NCBI GenBank assembly: GCA_015680685.1
Contig: MNCI01000270.1
Location: 567,854 to 631,853, forward strand
Length of the DNA: 64,000 bases
Direction: 5' to 3'
From: Gnetum montanum
Lineage: Eukaryota > Streptophyta > Gnetopsida > Gnetales > Gnetaceae
The position numbers were made by a program, and so were the translations under genes. The notes below the pieces were generated by a model that was not told the DNA's origin, did no database searches, and saw only the letters and a program-made list of their open reading frames with translations. Shown piece by piece: positions 11,903-23,883 of this stretch (positions are counted from its first letter, which is position 1; every line of letters begins with the position of its first letter).

Positions 11903-12562
11903 CACATTGTTAATACCTGTGTCTAGCATATCATGGATTACACAACACGATAAAATACCTTCATAGAACTCACCCGTTGGCATAATAAATGGTTGTAGGT
12001 GGGTTCTAAAAGTAGGTGCCTATGTGACAGGCAATGAATAACATGTTGTAGAAGTGATAGCACTTATACTTAGGCATCTCCCAGATCCAACATAAGCATC
12101 TCAAGCATTTTGGATGTTGGTTGGAATCTTCTGCTTGATCACCCTCGATTGACGATTTTCTTGGTCAGGGCCGTGGCGTACCACCTAGGCACAAGGATCT
12201 AGGATAGTTCAAGACATAGTCATTGTTGATGTAAATTGCAACTTGTATATGGATGCCAAATCACTAGTTTAAATGTCATTTTTTGTTGCCATATCATGAC
12301 ATGCAACATCTTGCTGTGCTAAATAACGATACGAGAGATAGCATCGCGAACATGAGACGTATCGGGCAATTAATGCAGGAATGAAGGCACGAAACTGTTA
12401 AGGACTATGCTATCCTTATGTCGAGGCGCACTAGGTGATTGCTGACACAAGAAGCGTAATTACTTCATTCGACGTCATTGCAGACTACGGCCATTATTAG
12501 TTGAAATATTATCATATCATTTTTATTTTCGAGAAGGCAAGTAACTGACTTGGAACATGTCG

Positions 12563-12646
12563 AGGTTTAAATGCTAATAGTGTCGTGATGTCATGGTGAG
12601 CATNAAGGTTTAAATGCTAATAGTGTCGTGATGTCATGGTGAGCAT
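12563..12646. other. 41-bp exact duplication around an N (assembly scar)
   Basis: The 41 bases at 12563-12603 recur without a difference at 12606-12646, separated by N at 12604 and one A. Copy 3 has this stretch once (about 40481-40521). An exact repeat straddling the only N in the window is what overlapping contig ends left unmerged at a gap produce. Confidence 0.85.
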
Positions 12647-12718
12647 GCTACACCATCCGCCGTCGCCCGCCTCAATCGGAGAGAGAGAAAAGAAGTTTTT
12701 CAATTTTGCTATTACTAC

Positions 12719-12726
12719 CATAAATA
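12719..12726 (+). promoter_or_regulatory. TATA-like box of antisense gene, copy 2
   Basis: CATAAATA followed by GGGG lies about 85 bp upstream of the ATG at 12807. The same arrangement is found in copy 3 (40590-40597; ATG at 40678). A GA-rich run precedes both. It suggests that the antisense gene has its own promoter within the element. Confidence 0.45.
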
Positions 12727-12806
12727 GGGGTTGAATCATGGTAATTTCATTGTTTTTGCTCTAGAAGCACATAATCCTTGTCGGAGCACTTTAGTGATTT
12801 TAGGGC

Positions 12807-15800
12807 ATGGACTCACTGTGTGAATCTATATTGAGGAGAATTTCTAAGGCGAAGGTCATAAATCTACTAGCAAGGCTATTGCTCGCAAGACTCATTTAGT
12901 GCTCATGAAGGTCAGGGAGGTGAAGAAGGCCTTGAGACGTGGATTATGGGCGTGCGTTCCGGCGCGGGAGGACACACTATTGGCCCAGTTGTGGTTGCTA
13001 TTGTGCAAGGGTCCTGTTGTGGTTATATGCAAGGCCATTACTACCGCGACTATTGCCACGGCTGCGGGACCAAGGTCCTTTAAGTTGTTGGACCGTGAAA
13101 CCTTTGGGAGGGGGTTTGTATGACGTAGGCGCGTATTCTGTTTGGGTCTGCTATTAGTTATCTTATTGCTACACCAAGTTACTTGCATGCTCTTTCTACG
13201 CTAGGCTTTTGCATCTTTGTTGTGGTATGATGAACAGGGATCATGCTATGCTTCACTTATGGTTGGCTAGGCGCTGCTATGTTGCCCACGTATTATGTTC
13301 ATATTTGATGTCATGGTCTACTGTTTCCATTATGTAGGGTAGGGCCAAGGTCTAGATTGATCATTTTGGATCTGGAAGGACTCTTGTGTCATGTAGGTGG
13401 GCCTATGGCCAATGTCCCCCCTCCTTCGATATGTTTTGGAGGTCGAGCAGTTTGGTTTAGGGATAGGGTGTGAGACTTCTTGCAATTCCTCCTCAACTAG
13501 TTTAGTCTTATGGTTTGGTCCTCCTCGGATGAGGCGCGGGCGTCCGACATGATAGAGGCTTTGCTGCTAGGGGCAAATCAGGGCATCCTAAGATATCTTT
13601 TTGATGATGCAACTTTAGGCAGGCTGGGAGGAGGGTCTTCCCCACACTCCATAGGGTTGAGGCGCTAGGCCTAGATTTGGGACATGCCAAAATACCAATG
13701 TTATCATCCCTTCAACATGTTGTACCTCGCGTGTCATATGGTGATGTATTTTTTGAACCCACAGGGGGTCGTTTACTATGTTGGCGGGTGAGTTTCACGT
13801 CTCTATTTTTGTTGTGTGACATTGGCTATGCTTGGCCGAGTGTTGATAGCATGCACTTGTCATCAAGTTCCATCTTAATGATGACAGGGTTCATGATCAG
13901 CCAAATGAATTAGCTGCAGCACAACTAGCCCTATAGGAATTTGCCTTTGCCAAAACCCTGCGAGCAAGCATGATTGCTCTTTGTGGGGAAGGATATCGTT
14001 CCCTCCTACACATGCTTTCCTCTTTCTACAATAATTTTAGGACAAAAGGTTGGCTAGACAAAGAGTGGAGAGAACCTTTTAAGCAAGTTATGCTCAAAAC
14101 AGTCTTAGTGGTTGAACTTCCACTATTCCCCTCACCGTATAGGCCTGGTGGGTTAACAAGCGGGTGTCATTTTTTTTCTTTTTTCTTAAGATATTCTTCA
14201 TGATTATTGTCATAGGAGTGAAGAAGCCCCGTGAAGTGATGGTGGTGACTGCCAGAGGGTAAGGGGGAAACATCTACTTCAAATATGATGAGGTGTCAAT
14301 AAGCTAGAGCTGGTTGGAATGAGGGGCTCCAAGCCCCTTGCTCAGAAGAATTCAGATGGCCGGGCTTATGGATTTTTTTATGGCACTGAATTTGGGCATT
14401 CCTGTTGCTGATATGCTTTCCCTGGTCAACTCCTTTTCTAGGCAGGCAAGTCACTTTCGCACATATGTGGGGGTGTGCGGGTGGTCATTGATGTCAATGA
14501 CAAGCTATTTGCAGATTTATTTGGTGTTCCTAATGATGGCACCGATGTGATGTCGAAGGGCAAGTAGGAGTTGATCCTACATAAGTAGCATATTGAGGAG
14601 TGGTTGAGGCTCACCAAGGAGTGGAAAGGGTTCCCTACGGAAAAGCTTAAGGATGGTCTTGCCATGCGAATATACTCGATCTTTTGTACTTGTGCATTCC
14701 CTCAACTGCTCATCCAAGGAAAGGTCTTGGGACTTGGACAGGCTTAGATAATGTAGGAAGTCATGGAGGAAGGGGCCCGTTATAACTGGGTCGAATTCCT
14801 GTGTAGTGGCTTGCAGGGCGAGATTTTGGAGCTCCGTGAGCAAACGAAGTCCCATTCTAACATACACTACGCCTTCTACATTGGCTGTTTAAAGTGCTTT
14901 GCAGAGTTCCTGGTGGTCCAGGAGCATGGGATCTGGTTTGATCTGGATCGTGAACAGATCTACAAATCATGGATTCGATAGGTCTTTCGGACCATGCAAG
15001 CCCAAGCTCCCCCAAAGGTGGTCAGGGATTCATTTTCTATAACGACTAAAGGTCTAACGGTTTGTAGCACTTGTGGCTAGGATAGCGTAGGGGAGACTCC
15101 CCCTACCATACTCAGTGATGTGACCCAAGGTAATCATCTTATGGCTGAGGCCATTCCTACGGAGTTGCAGAGAAAGAGATCTCCCCCTGCTAGGGAAAGC
15201 CCTCGTGAAGAGGAGCAACGACTATGGTTCAAGTTGTGGTGAATGCAACCCCCCATTGGTGAGCATTTAGAATGCTAACTATTCCATGCTTAGCTAAGTG
15301 GCGCTTTATGGCATGGTATCAGTTTTGAGTTAATCAATTTCGACTTATTGTGTGTATACCCTTTGTGGATAGTAGAAGAAGAATGCGAAGAAGAAGGTGA
15401 CGAGGAAGTGTCGGCCCTTAGACCGGGGGTGACAAATAAAGACACAAGGGGCTCGGCTTTGGAAGAGAGGGCCTCGACTAGGGATACTGGGGCTCTTATC
15501 TCTGGGGTAGGGGCTCTTGTCATTAGAGAGCCTCTTCCTACCAATGAAGAGGTGTCTTTCCAAATTAAAAAATATGCTACCCTCCTAAAAGGAAAAGCAC
15601 CAATAGTTGAGTTCAGAGTTCCTATGGACCTGGCTGGGCCTTCTATAGAACCTACCGTGATTGTCTTGCACTAGCATGATGCAAGAAAATAGCCGAATAC
15701 TAGTGAGTTTAGGCTTTGGATGTGCCCTACCGTAGTTCGCTTCGGTTGTTGTTGTCATGCTAAAGTACGTAACAGGTGCTACCACTGATGTATCAAGACC

Positions 15801-17038
15801 TTCTTTGCCCTGGACAGAGTCGTGGGCTGAAATTCCTGATAATTTTACATTTGTTCAGGGGCTAGTTGATGACATGATCAAACACCTTCAATAGGTGGAT
15901 CCTTGTGTGGGTGAGTAGGAATGTTAACAACCCCTATGCTGCTACACTACAACTCTTAAACGTATTGATTTATGTTATGTTGACATGATTGCTATACTTT
16001 CTACATTCTCTCGGCTCAAATGGGACCTGGCTCGACCTATGAAAATTGGCACGGTGCCCACACTTTCATCCGACGTGACTGAAGTGCCTCGTCACGTATT
16101 TGACGAGTCTTACAAATGCGTTTTGCACTCGGTGAGGTCCCTATGGGAATGTAGACATACCAATGAGGAATTGTGGAAATGGGTCCATAGGAGTGAGTAG
16201 AGAGAGATGGAACTGGTTGCCAAGGTGGAGAACCTCAAGTCGAGGATCGATTTCCTCGTGAACCATAGTCCTGACCCTGTGGAGTTGCAAAGGGCTATGG
16301 TCGATCACACTAGATTTTGGACTATCATATGTCAAAACGTAGAATCCACCCACAAAATAGTCAAATAACAGATGCAGATGAGTTTGCTAGCCCAGAAGTG
16401 CCAAGATATGAAGGACATTAGTGCCAAGATCTTTGAATGGGGGAAGGCTCAGAGGGACCACAAGCATACATATAAGCAAGAAAACGAAACCCATCGAAGG
16501 TTGTATAAAGATGCTGCTGTGGAGGCATTCTCGTACGAGGTGTTTGTGAAGGCCATCGATACTTTTGAGGCTTATGCCAAATTTAAAGAGCAAGTGCAAG
16601 TCACGGAGTGTCCAGATTTGGGGGTGACCTTTCCTACAGGAAAGACCGCCACCACCTCCTTTTCCCCGGGTCCTCTAAGATGGAAAACTTTGGAAAAGGA
16701 GAAAGTTGCCGCTGCGAATGCTGAACCTAATGATATGCCTTGGATGAATATCTCGATGGAGGAGATTGAGCGTTGTCTCAGGCTTGGTCTAGACTAGATA
16801 CCTCTTGTGACGGACGTAGGATCCCCTCAGGCTAATTGCTTTGATGCTTTGCTATAGCTGTCCTTTATTGCATTTGTTGCCCCTACTAACTACTTTGGTG
16901 TAGGCTCTTAACAAGGATGTGAGGCCCATGGAGGGAAGGAATGAAGTGTTGGTGGGGGGTAATATGGGAGCAGATGATGTGCAAGTGAACGAGGTAGAGA
17001 AAAACGACGAAGGCAATGTGAACAGGGATAGCTGGTGA
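12807..17038 (+). pseudogene. Antisense gene (aORF), copy 2
   Basis: Plus-strand multi-exon gene inside a minus-strand element, aligned along its length with 40678-45042. The start ATG is chosen because MDSL here and MESL in copy 3 follow the shared TATA-like box. Parts seen: a basic segment (KVREVKKALRRG at 12905-12945), 13680-13790, GT-AG introns, ALQ-EFAFAKTLRASMIALC at 13927-13980, FRTYVGV and LQIYLVFLMM-like core at 14455-14535, a Glu/Lys-rich part at 15370-15660, LKWDLARP...VTEVPRHVFDES at 16015-16105, a long coiled-coil-prone stretch at 16200-16790, and a short last exon ending at the TGA at 17036-17038. The splice acceptor at 13866 reads AA where copy 3 has AG. In-frame stops abound. 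I do not recognise a named family with confidence; the middle part recalls putative plant transposon protein domains. Confidence 0.65.
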
Positions 17039-17189
17039 GAGGATGAGGGCAGATCTCCCCTCTCTTCTCTTTTTTCTGGAAGAGTTTACAGACACCGCTA
17101 ATAGGTAAAAAATTTTGGCTAAAATGAAAAATTCTAGAAAGGAAAACTGATTTCATGTTATTATGTGTGTTATGTGAAGTTTTTGTACT

Positions 17190-17460
17190 CTGGCATGCTA
17201 ATTTTAGGCCATCTCAGGCCATTTGCGTAATGAATAAAGCAAAGGTGATAATGCTAGCTTTAGGCCATTTCAGGCTATTTGTTAGTTTTAGGCCATTTTG
17301 GGCTGTTTGTTAGTTTTAGGCCATTTCGGGCCATTTGTGTAATGAATAAAGCAAAGGTGATAATGCTAGCTTTAGGTCATTTCGGGCCGTTTATTAGTTT
17401 TAGGCCATTTCGGGCCATTTGTTAGTTTTAGGCCATTTCGGGCCATTTTTGTATTGTACC
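17190..17460 (-). repeat. GGCC spacer repeats, copy 2
   Basis: Seven units of about 27 bp with core TAGTTTTAGGCCATTTCGGG. A larger unit including AATGAATAAAGCAAAGG repeats at 17229 and 17341 (112 bp). It lies between protease and the end of the antisense gene, where in a complete element the sense transcript would leave the protease coding region. Confidence 0.85.
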
Positions 17461-18290
17461 AAAAAGAAAACACCTTGGCGGGCTAAGTAGAAAGTGAATA
17501 TACAAGGATGGCAACTAGGTGAGAGGTCGCTTTGTTGGGCTGATCCCTTCGCTGTATGATTGGTGCGTGCATGAATAGGCACTTCATCTTCAGAGGTTGT
17601 AACCTCTGAACCTTGCTCTATGTTTAGGTTACTAATTGCTTGCGTTACCATCCTATTGCCATGGATTATCACCTCTCTACCCTCATATGGTAAGTGGATT
17701 TCCTGGTGTATAGGTGAGGAAACTACCCCAAGTTGTGCTAACCACGATCTTCCCAAGATTAGGTTAAACTCGGGCATTTCTTCAATGAATGTTGCGTGCA
17801 TGGGGAGCTCGTTCCCTGCTACGAAGTTTACATGAAATGTGCCTTTTACTAGGACACATGCCCTGTTGAAGGACTGTAGGCACGACGTCGCTGTTGGTTT
17901 GATCTGGTTGACCAACCCCAGTTTCTCTATGATAGGCAAAGAGATGACGTTTGTGGCTGCCCCATCGTCAACATGCACCCTTCAGATTCGGTACTGACCG
18001 ACCCAAATTGTGATGAAGAGAGATGCTATAGTCACTTGGCCCTTTTCGGTATCTTCCTTAAGGGCTTTGTTACTGAAAGTTAGTGGAGGTGTGGACTCCA
18101 TGGGTACGGAGGGGAGTATGACTGAGTGGATCGTTTTCTCATCTACCGGCATGTTTTCATTTACCGGGATTACCGTTAACATGCGGACTAGAGCCTTGCG
18201 GTGAGGGGCGGATACCATGACTAAGTCGTATAGGCTTAACATGGTATTTTTTTGCCTTGGGGTTTGCCCAACCTGGGTTAGGGCATTCAA
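17400..18290 (-). pseudogene. pro: Aspartic protease, copy 2
   Basis: Best preserved protease frame of copy 2. The active-site segment VDDGAATNVISLPIIEKLGL starts at about 17974 and the C-terminal signature FNLILGRSWLAQLG at about 17775-17735. Upstream linker words (NTMLSLYDLVMVSAPHRKAL at 18249-18190) match copies 1 and 3. A stop separates the linker from the core near 17981. The tail after 17550 runs into the spacer repeats. Confidence 0.82.
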
Positions 18291-21194
18291 GAAGTCTTGG
18301 CTGCTCGTCTATTTGACACTCTCCTCCTCGATTCGTCCTAGAAGACGAATCTCCCGAGGGGAGATGGCCCCAGACCCAAGTTTAAATCTTCAGCAACAGG
18401 ATGTCATAGGTTGTGTGCTTGTGTCAAAATTTGTCCTTGGTGATGAAGGTGTAAATTTAAAGGGCGAAGACGTAGTTTTAGAGATGCTTTTGACGGTATT
18501 CCTCTTCGACACCTCACCCGTTGGGTAGGTTTCTTGCGTTGTAGGGCGAGGAAGTTGTTTGTTGTTGCATAGGATGGGGGCTATCGAAGATGCTAGTGTT
18601 CTGATGATGAATGGGGCTAGAAGTGTTAGCGGACGGGGTTGCACAGCCCTGCCAATGGGTGGTGCAGAGGTAGATGCTTATGGTGGGACTTTCAGGATGA
18701 AGGGTGATTGTGGGCTTGGACCAGCCATAGATGGCATAGGCGTACTACACTGAGGCACGTGAATCAAAAATGGTTGGAAGGGTGGTGTGGGATCATTGTC
18801 AATACCGATGGCATTGATTATGTAACCGGAATTTTTGGCATTGAGTGGGTCAGTATAGACGTACATGGATTGGTTTTTGGGGTGCACTGGGATACTTTCA
18901 TCTAGCACCAAATGCCCTAGGTCAATTAGTCTTTGTATGTCATCTTGCAACGATAGACAATAATCCGTGGTATGACCACATAGTTGATGGTCGTTGCAAA
19001 ACCTGTCCAGCCTAAAATCTTTAGGGACTAGAGGTTCATTGGGCAGGGCTAAAGAGGGATTTCTAAGGAGCTTGCAGTAGCATCGATGCCTCATGTTTTC
19101 TTCTTCTGACATCCGCTTGTGTTGAATGTATCCCATTGCCAACAGTTGCTTTAGGAGTTCTGAAGGTTTGAGGGGCAGCGGAGTATATTTTGAACGATAT
19201 TTATGCTCGAAATTAGGTTTAGTGTATGCAGATGTCTCAGGTGTGGGGGCGGCGGGTTATAATGCTTGGCTCAACTTAGGCCCTGAGTCAGCTGCAGGTA
19301 CAGTCGATTTCTTGTTATTCTTGTTTTCGTTGTTGCTATGTTTGGGTTTAGCCTCAGCTTTCATAGTAGCCACCATGGTCGTTGGGGCCTTACCTTTTTC
19401 CTTCTTTGTAATACTGTTTCTATAAGTGACATAAGCCAGGTCTTTACTTACCTCGGCTGCATCTTGTATGCTTTTCGTCTGAGCGAAAGCTTTACTAAGT
19501 GAGCATGGAGTAAGGTAATATAGTTTTGACTTGATGAAGTCGTTCACTACACCCTTAAAGAAGGCTAACAAATGAGCCTCCATGATAGGTTCACGGATTT
19601 CGTTAAGGGTTGCGCTCCATCATTGAATGAATTTTTGGACTAGTTCTAGTGGGTCTTTCTTCACGCTCATCAGCTGATCCAACGTGGTTTCTAGCTTCAA
19701 GTTATACTTGAAGTGTGTCACAAACTAGGTCAAGAGTTCTTCCAACGTTGAAATGGACGAATGTGGCAATGCGCGATACCAATCTAGGGCTTTCCCGACT
19801 AGGGACATGGCAAAGACAAGAATGATCGTATGCGGTCATTGTTGCAGCAACAAAGAATCTGACTGAAAAGTGATGAGATGTGTATTGGGATCTCCTTCTC
19901 CATCGTACTTGGTGAAGTGTGAGAGGGACATCTTGGGTGGTAATATCAAGGCAGGGATTTCAAGGTTGATGGGGTCATCTTGGTAAAAGTCCATGACTCA
20001 TACCATATCAGACCCAACAGCTTTAAGGTGTTTTACTTCCTCGATTAGCATTTGAATAAGCTAAAACGCTTGGTCCAGACTCAGGGATGTTGTAGATGCC
20101 TGAGGGACTACAGAGACGACCCCCATAGATGGCATAGTAGTGGTGGCAATTTGACCCATCGATTGTGCCATTGGGGCTACCCCTGCTAAAGGTGTTATTT
20201 GCATTATCCACCATCTGGTGGGTGGTATCATCAGAGCGGTAATAGCTGGTTGAGTTGTCGAGTAGGCTATTTGGATCACCGGCGGGACCTCCCATGGCCC
20301 TGTGCCAAGTTGTGCCATTTGGGGGGTCAAGTAGACCTTAGGGCAAGTGTAATGAGACATCTGCGATGGTTGTGGAACAAACGAGGAAGCAAATGGAGGC
20401 CACGACATGGATGGGCCTGGGCCCACCACAGTGGGTGGGACGATTGCATATGTAGGAATTGGTATGGGAGTTAGGTGAAGTTGTAGAGTAGGTACAGTGT
20501 GGACATGCGGTAGAGTAGCCGTGATAGGTATGTTGCGTGTTGCGGTAGCATGCTGATAAACAGCTTGCGGTGGCATAGATGCTGCGGGTGCAATCGGGCG
20601 ATAGGGGTGATGAGGTGCTGGGAACATAACATGGCTACGTACTATAGTTGCAGTTGCAGACTGCTGAAGCATAGGTGCAATGGCGAAGGGGGTGGCAACA
20701 GGCAACGGGTTGGCCCAGAAGATTTAGGTAGGCGGGACAGGACTAGGGTTGGCTGGGCCTCCATCATTAGATTGGGAATCGAGTTCCTCCTGATCATCTT
20801 GAAAGGTGTCATCTTGGTTGGACACTGTGTCTTGTTGCCCCCTAAGCCTTGTTAACTAGATTAGTTGATTTAGAAGCCTTTGGTTCGCTTGTGTCAAAGG
20901 TAGAGAAATGCCTTGGTCAGGAACAAATTCCTCCCCATTGCAGTAAGCGAACTCAAAGCTACGTTTTTCTTCGAGTTCGTGTAAATCTAAGGGCAGGTTA
21001 GCTTGCACCTTTACACAAAGGAAATTGTAATGCTCGTGTTGCTAAGCCAGGCCCTCAAGTCCTCGGTTTTGAATCTTGAAAGACCGGCATGCTTCTGGTG
21101 TTGGATTCAACCGTTGTTCAGCACTAGTAGTGCCTTGGGCTATGAAGGGCACCTCCATGTTGGAGATATCGATAGTGGTAGTAGCAGAAGTCAT
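18291..21194 (-). pseudogene. gag: gag, copy 2
   Basis: Start ATG at 21192-21194 (MTSATTTIDISNMEVPFIAQ). Then a Gln/Leu-rich N-terminal region (RSFEFAYCNGEEF), a Pro/Thr/His-rich linker at 20705-20061, the Retrotrans_gag-like capsid region at about 20000-19440 (VNDFIKSKLYYLTP at 19545-19505), a Lys/Asn linker, and the zinc-knuckle-like FCNDHQLCGHTTDYCLSLQD at about 18999-18940 followed by IQRLIDLGHL, a pattern typical of Tat-lineage Gag. Gag packs the element RNA into particles. Stops (for example in place of Q before HEHYNFL) and frame changes inactivate it. Confidence 0.85.
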
Positions 21195-21294
21195 CGTAAA
21201 GCAAGTGATTATGCGAAAATGCTAGAAAGATTATGCAAAAATGCTAGAAAATGTGGAAGAACAGAAGGATTAAATGAAAACGAGTGGCTTTTCT

Positions 21295-22037
21295 TCTTGC
21301 AGGATCCCAGAGGGACTGTCGATGCGATCGACCTGCGCCACACAAGACGGAAACAACCTCAAAGGGTGTCATGTTTTCGCCTGTGTTGGCTAGGGTGCAG
21401 GACATATGTGAGACTGCTATAGAAGAAGCAAGTTAAATCATTGTCTGAAGGCTTATTGTCTCATAGGATTCTAGAGGAATCGTTGAGGCAACCGATCTAC
21501 ACCACACGATGCACAAACAACCACAAAGGGTGTCGAGTCTACGCTAATGCAAGTCGGGGTGTGGAAGGCATACGAGACTACTGTAGGACAAGCAAATTAA
21601 CTAGCAACCAGGTAAATTTTGTGTCTCATAGGATCTCAGAGGGCTATCAAGGTGACCGTTTTGTACTACATGAAATGAGGTACAGAACACAGGCGAGACA
21701 ACCATAGTGTGGGCAAATTAACTAGCAATTGGGTAGGTTTTATGTCTCACAGGGTCCCGGAGGGATCGTTTAGGCGACTGATCTACACCACATGGGGCAG
21801 GGTGCAGTACACATGTAAGATGATCGTAGAATGAGCTAGTTAATCAACGATCGGAGGCCTTTTGTTTTGTGGGGCCTCGGAGGAACCGTCGGGGCGACCG
21901 ATCTATGCCACACAGAATGCAAACAACCGCAAGAGGGTGTCGCATCTACGCTCATGTGTATCAGGGCACAGAAGGCTCACAGAACTACCGTGACACGTGG
22001 AAAAGGCACCAAAAGGCCCAACTTCTAGTGCCAGAAG
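21295..22037 (-). repeat. 5' leader with five tandem repeat units, copy 2
   Basis: The word GGATTC/CCxGAGGxx followed by CGACCGATCTACACCACA recurs at about 21302, 21466, 21631, 21752 and 21880, spacings about 164, 165, 121 and 128 bp. Copy 3 has the same five-unit leader (49320-50040). The PBS equivalent is at about 22014-22032 (minus strand TGGCACTAGAAGTTGGGCC), directly inside the LTR edge. Confidence 0.85.
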
Positions 22038-23883
22038 TGATCAAAAACGTCGATGGCTGGAAGAAATGCCAAGGTCGGTGGACACAACAGTTCCAACCCT
22101 GTGCCCGCAGGAGGGCGGTGCTAGGTATGTGCGAACATGGGGTGCCCTGAACAGTCTGGTCGATCAAACAGGGACTTACATCAACGTCAATATAGCCTTT
22201 TGCAATATAAATTGTACAAACTACGAGATGGTGCTTATGGGTAATTACAGTGAGAAAGGAAAGGGATTAAAAAAAATGCAACAACAATGCGAAATAATGA
22301 ATAAACGTAAGTGCGACAATGATATGAGATGATGCTTGAAGGTAAGCAAAATAGAAATAATACAAGGAAGCTAGACAGTAAATAAGAAATAACATAAGAT
22401 ACAGTTAGGAACATGCACCACTTCAGAGCTACAAAAATGTCTGGTTAGGAAGTGGCACAATCGACTGCACGATGTGACAAAATGCAGAAAGTCCCGAGAG
22501 TGATCAAAGCATGCTAGGAAATAGGAAAAAAAATAGCTATGCACTTGGGCAAAGACTTCGCGTATGTACAATGCACGTGGGATCCTACCAAGGTGGTAGA
22601 ATAAGACCATGGGCTTTATGCCAACCGAGAGAGGTTCCTTTTTAGAAATTGTTCGCCTCCCCTTTTCTTTTCCTTATTGTGAGATTGCAAGTATTTCTCT
22701 ATTTTTTTGTTCCAGTCAAGGAGACTCTTCTTTTCTTTTTTTCTTTTCTTTTTTTTCATAGACCCCTTTCCGTGCTGCTTGATAGGCTATTTATAGGATT
22801 AAAGGTAAGCCAAGGTGATCGTTTGAATACTACGTTGTTGCAGACTTGCACCAACTTACTCACGTTACTTGAGCCATTTGTGATCATTGAGCTTGCAAGA
22901 CCATTGTGACATGAGCAATAATTGTGATCCTACTATGTCGTGACTACATCGCCAGCTTCTAGAGGTGTATGCCGATGGTCCGATTGAGGTGGAGTGCATT
23001 GATGTTGCACAGCCATCTGCCTGTCACGCTGTGTTTTGCGACGTGGCTTGCTTATCGTGGCATAGCACCTTGCCGCGTGTCTTGTCGTACGTCACATACT
23101 TGCTACATGATGCTACGCTACATAGCGTAGCATAGTGTAGCAACTAGGATAGTTTTGCTGATTTTCAGCTTATTTTGCCATAGTGCAAGTTCTGCGGACT
23201 TTGCTGATTTCGCCTTTCAAAATACCTTCTGTTCCTTTCCACAGGATTGCTACACCTTGGTGCGCCATGTAGTTTAGCGTAGCGTAGTAGCAGACATGGT
23301 TTGCCACTTCTTGGCGAAAAGAAACATCACTGTAGAACTCGAGATTGGATGAGGGAGGTGAGTAATGATGTTGTTGCTATGCTATGCCATATGTCATCGC
23401 GTAGCGTAACATCTTGTTCCGCCATTATTTTCTGAGGCTTACTACACTACACATCGTAGCGTAGCAGGCTTTGTGACTTAGAAAAATTGCTAAATTGCTT
23501 CTCCCTTGCACTTAGACTACTGTCACTGTTTCTGGACACTGTTTCTGAGCAGGCTGCTGGCTATTTAGACTACTTTGGTGGACGAATGAGTTGGTACAGA
23601 TCTTGCCCATGCCTAAAGTAGAAAATTTACTGAACTGGCCATCCTGGACTCAAAACGTTCTTTTCCCGATGGACTGCCGTGGTGCTTGTGTAGACCGTAA
23701 GAGCCTGGTGAAGCTAGGATGATCTCACATTTTCTTTTAGGGTGTTTCAACCATGGATACCAAATCCTAATCATTGCTGGGATCACCACGCATAACGCAC
23801 GTGCTCGAAGTCATTGTACTGAGGCACTTAACTAGGAGGAAAGTGTTGAGAGAGAAAGCAGTAAATAATGAATAATAAATAAT
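21735..23883. repeat. Segmental tandem duplication, unit 1
   Basis: Covers the last leader repeats, the whole LTR and 134 bp of flanking DNA, and is followed directly by a second copy at 23884-26020. The offset is 2149 bp at the left anchor (AGGTTTTATGTCTCAC) and 2135 bp at the right anchors, so the units differ by small indels. Confidence 0.93.
22038..23749 (-). mobile_element. 5' LTR of copy 2 (1712 bp)
   Basis: Ends TGAAACACCC on the minus strand at 23749; the other edge is at about 22038 next to the PBS. The TATA box is at 22788-22795. A hairpin GCTACGCTA-CA-TAGCGTAGC with perfect 9-base arms is at 23112-23131. Flank 23750-23883 is not LTR sequence. Confidence 0.85.

Larger units (their letters stand above)
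6931..12140 (-). pseudogene. Antisense gene (aORF), copy 1, split by an LTR
   Basis: Minus-strand homologue of the plus-strand genes of copies 2 and 3. Matching parts in gene order: 11973-11853 intron with GTGAGT and CAG ends; 11850-11600 (GDTDALVLAQMALQDF; WLDRKWASL; LPPFPTPFKPI); 11355-10984 (VFEINDQLFADLFDVPSDG); acidic repeats at 10350-10150; 8024-7830 (VTEVPHCIYDEA; LWECKCVNEDL); coiled-coil-like tail to about 7230 (DITEEEILQCLAESMYQ). A solo LTR at 8548-10147 interrupts it. The 5' end is missing beyond the equivalent of copy 2 position 13630. Many stops. Function unknown; a Pro-rich stretch is encoded by the G-tract at 8338-8393. Confidence 0.7.
12140..23749 (-). mobile_element. Tat-type LTR retrotransposon, copy 2 (lacks pol)
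   Basis: Minus-strand element made of 5' LTR (22038-23749), repeated leader, gag, protease, GGCC spacer and the antisense gene. Its low-coordinate end at about 12140 corresponds to copy 3 position about 39980, just before reverse transcriptase. There it abuts copy 1's antisense gene in opposite orientation, so reverse transcriptase, RNase H, integrase and the 3' LTR are absent. Confidence 0.8.

Noticed and set aside
12563-12646. A real 41-bp tandem repeat
   Set aside because: Exact identity on both sides of the only N points to an assembly gap.
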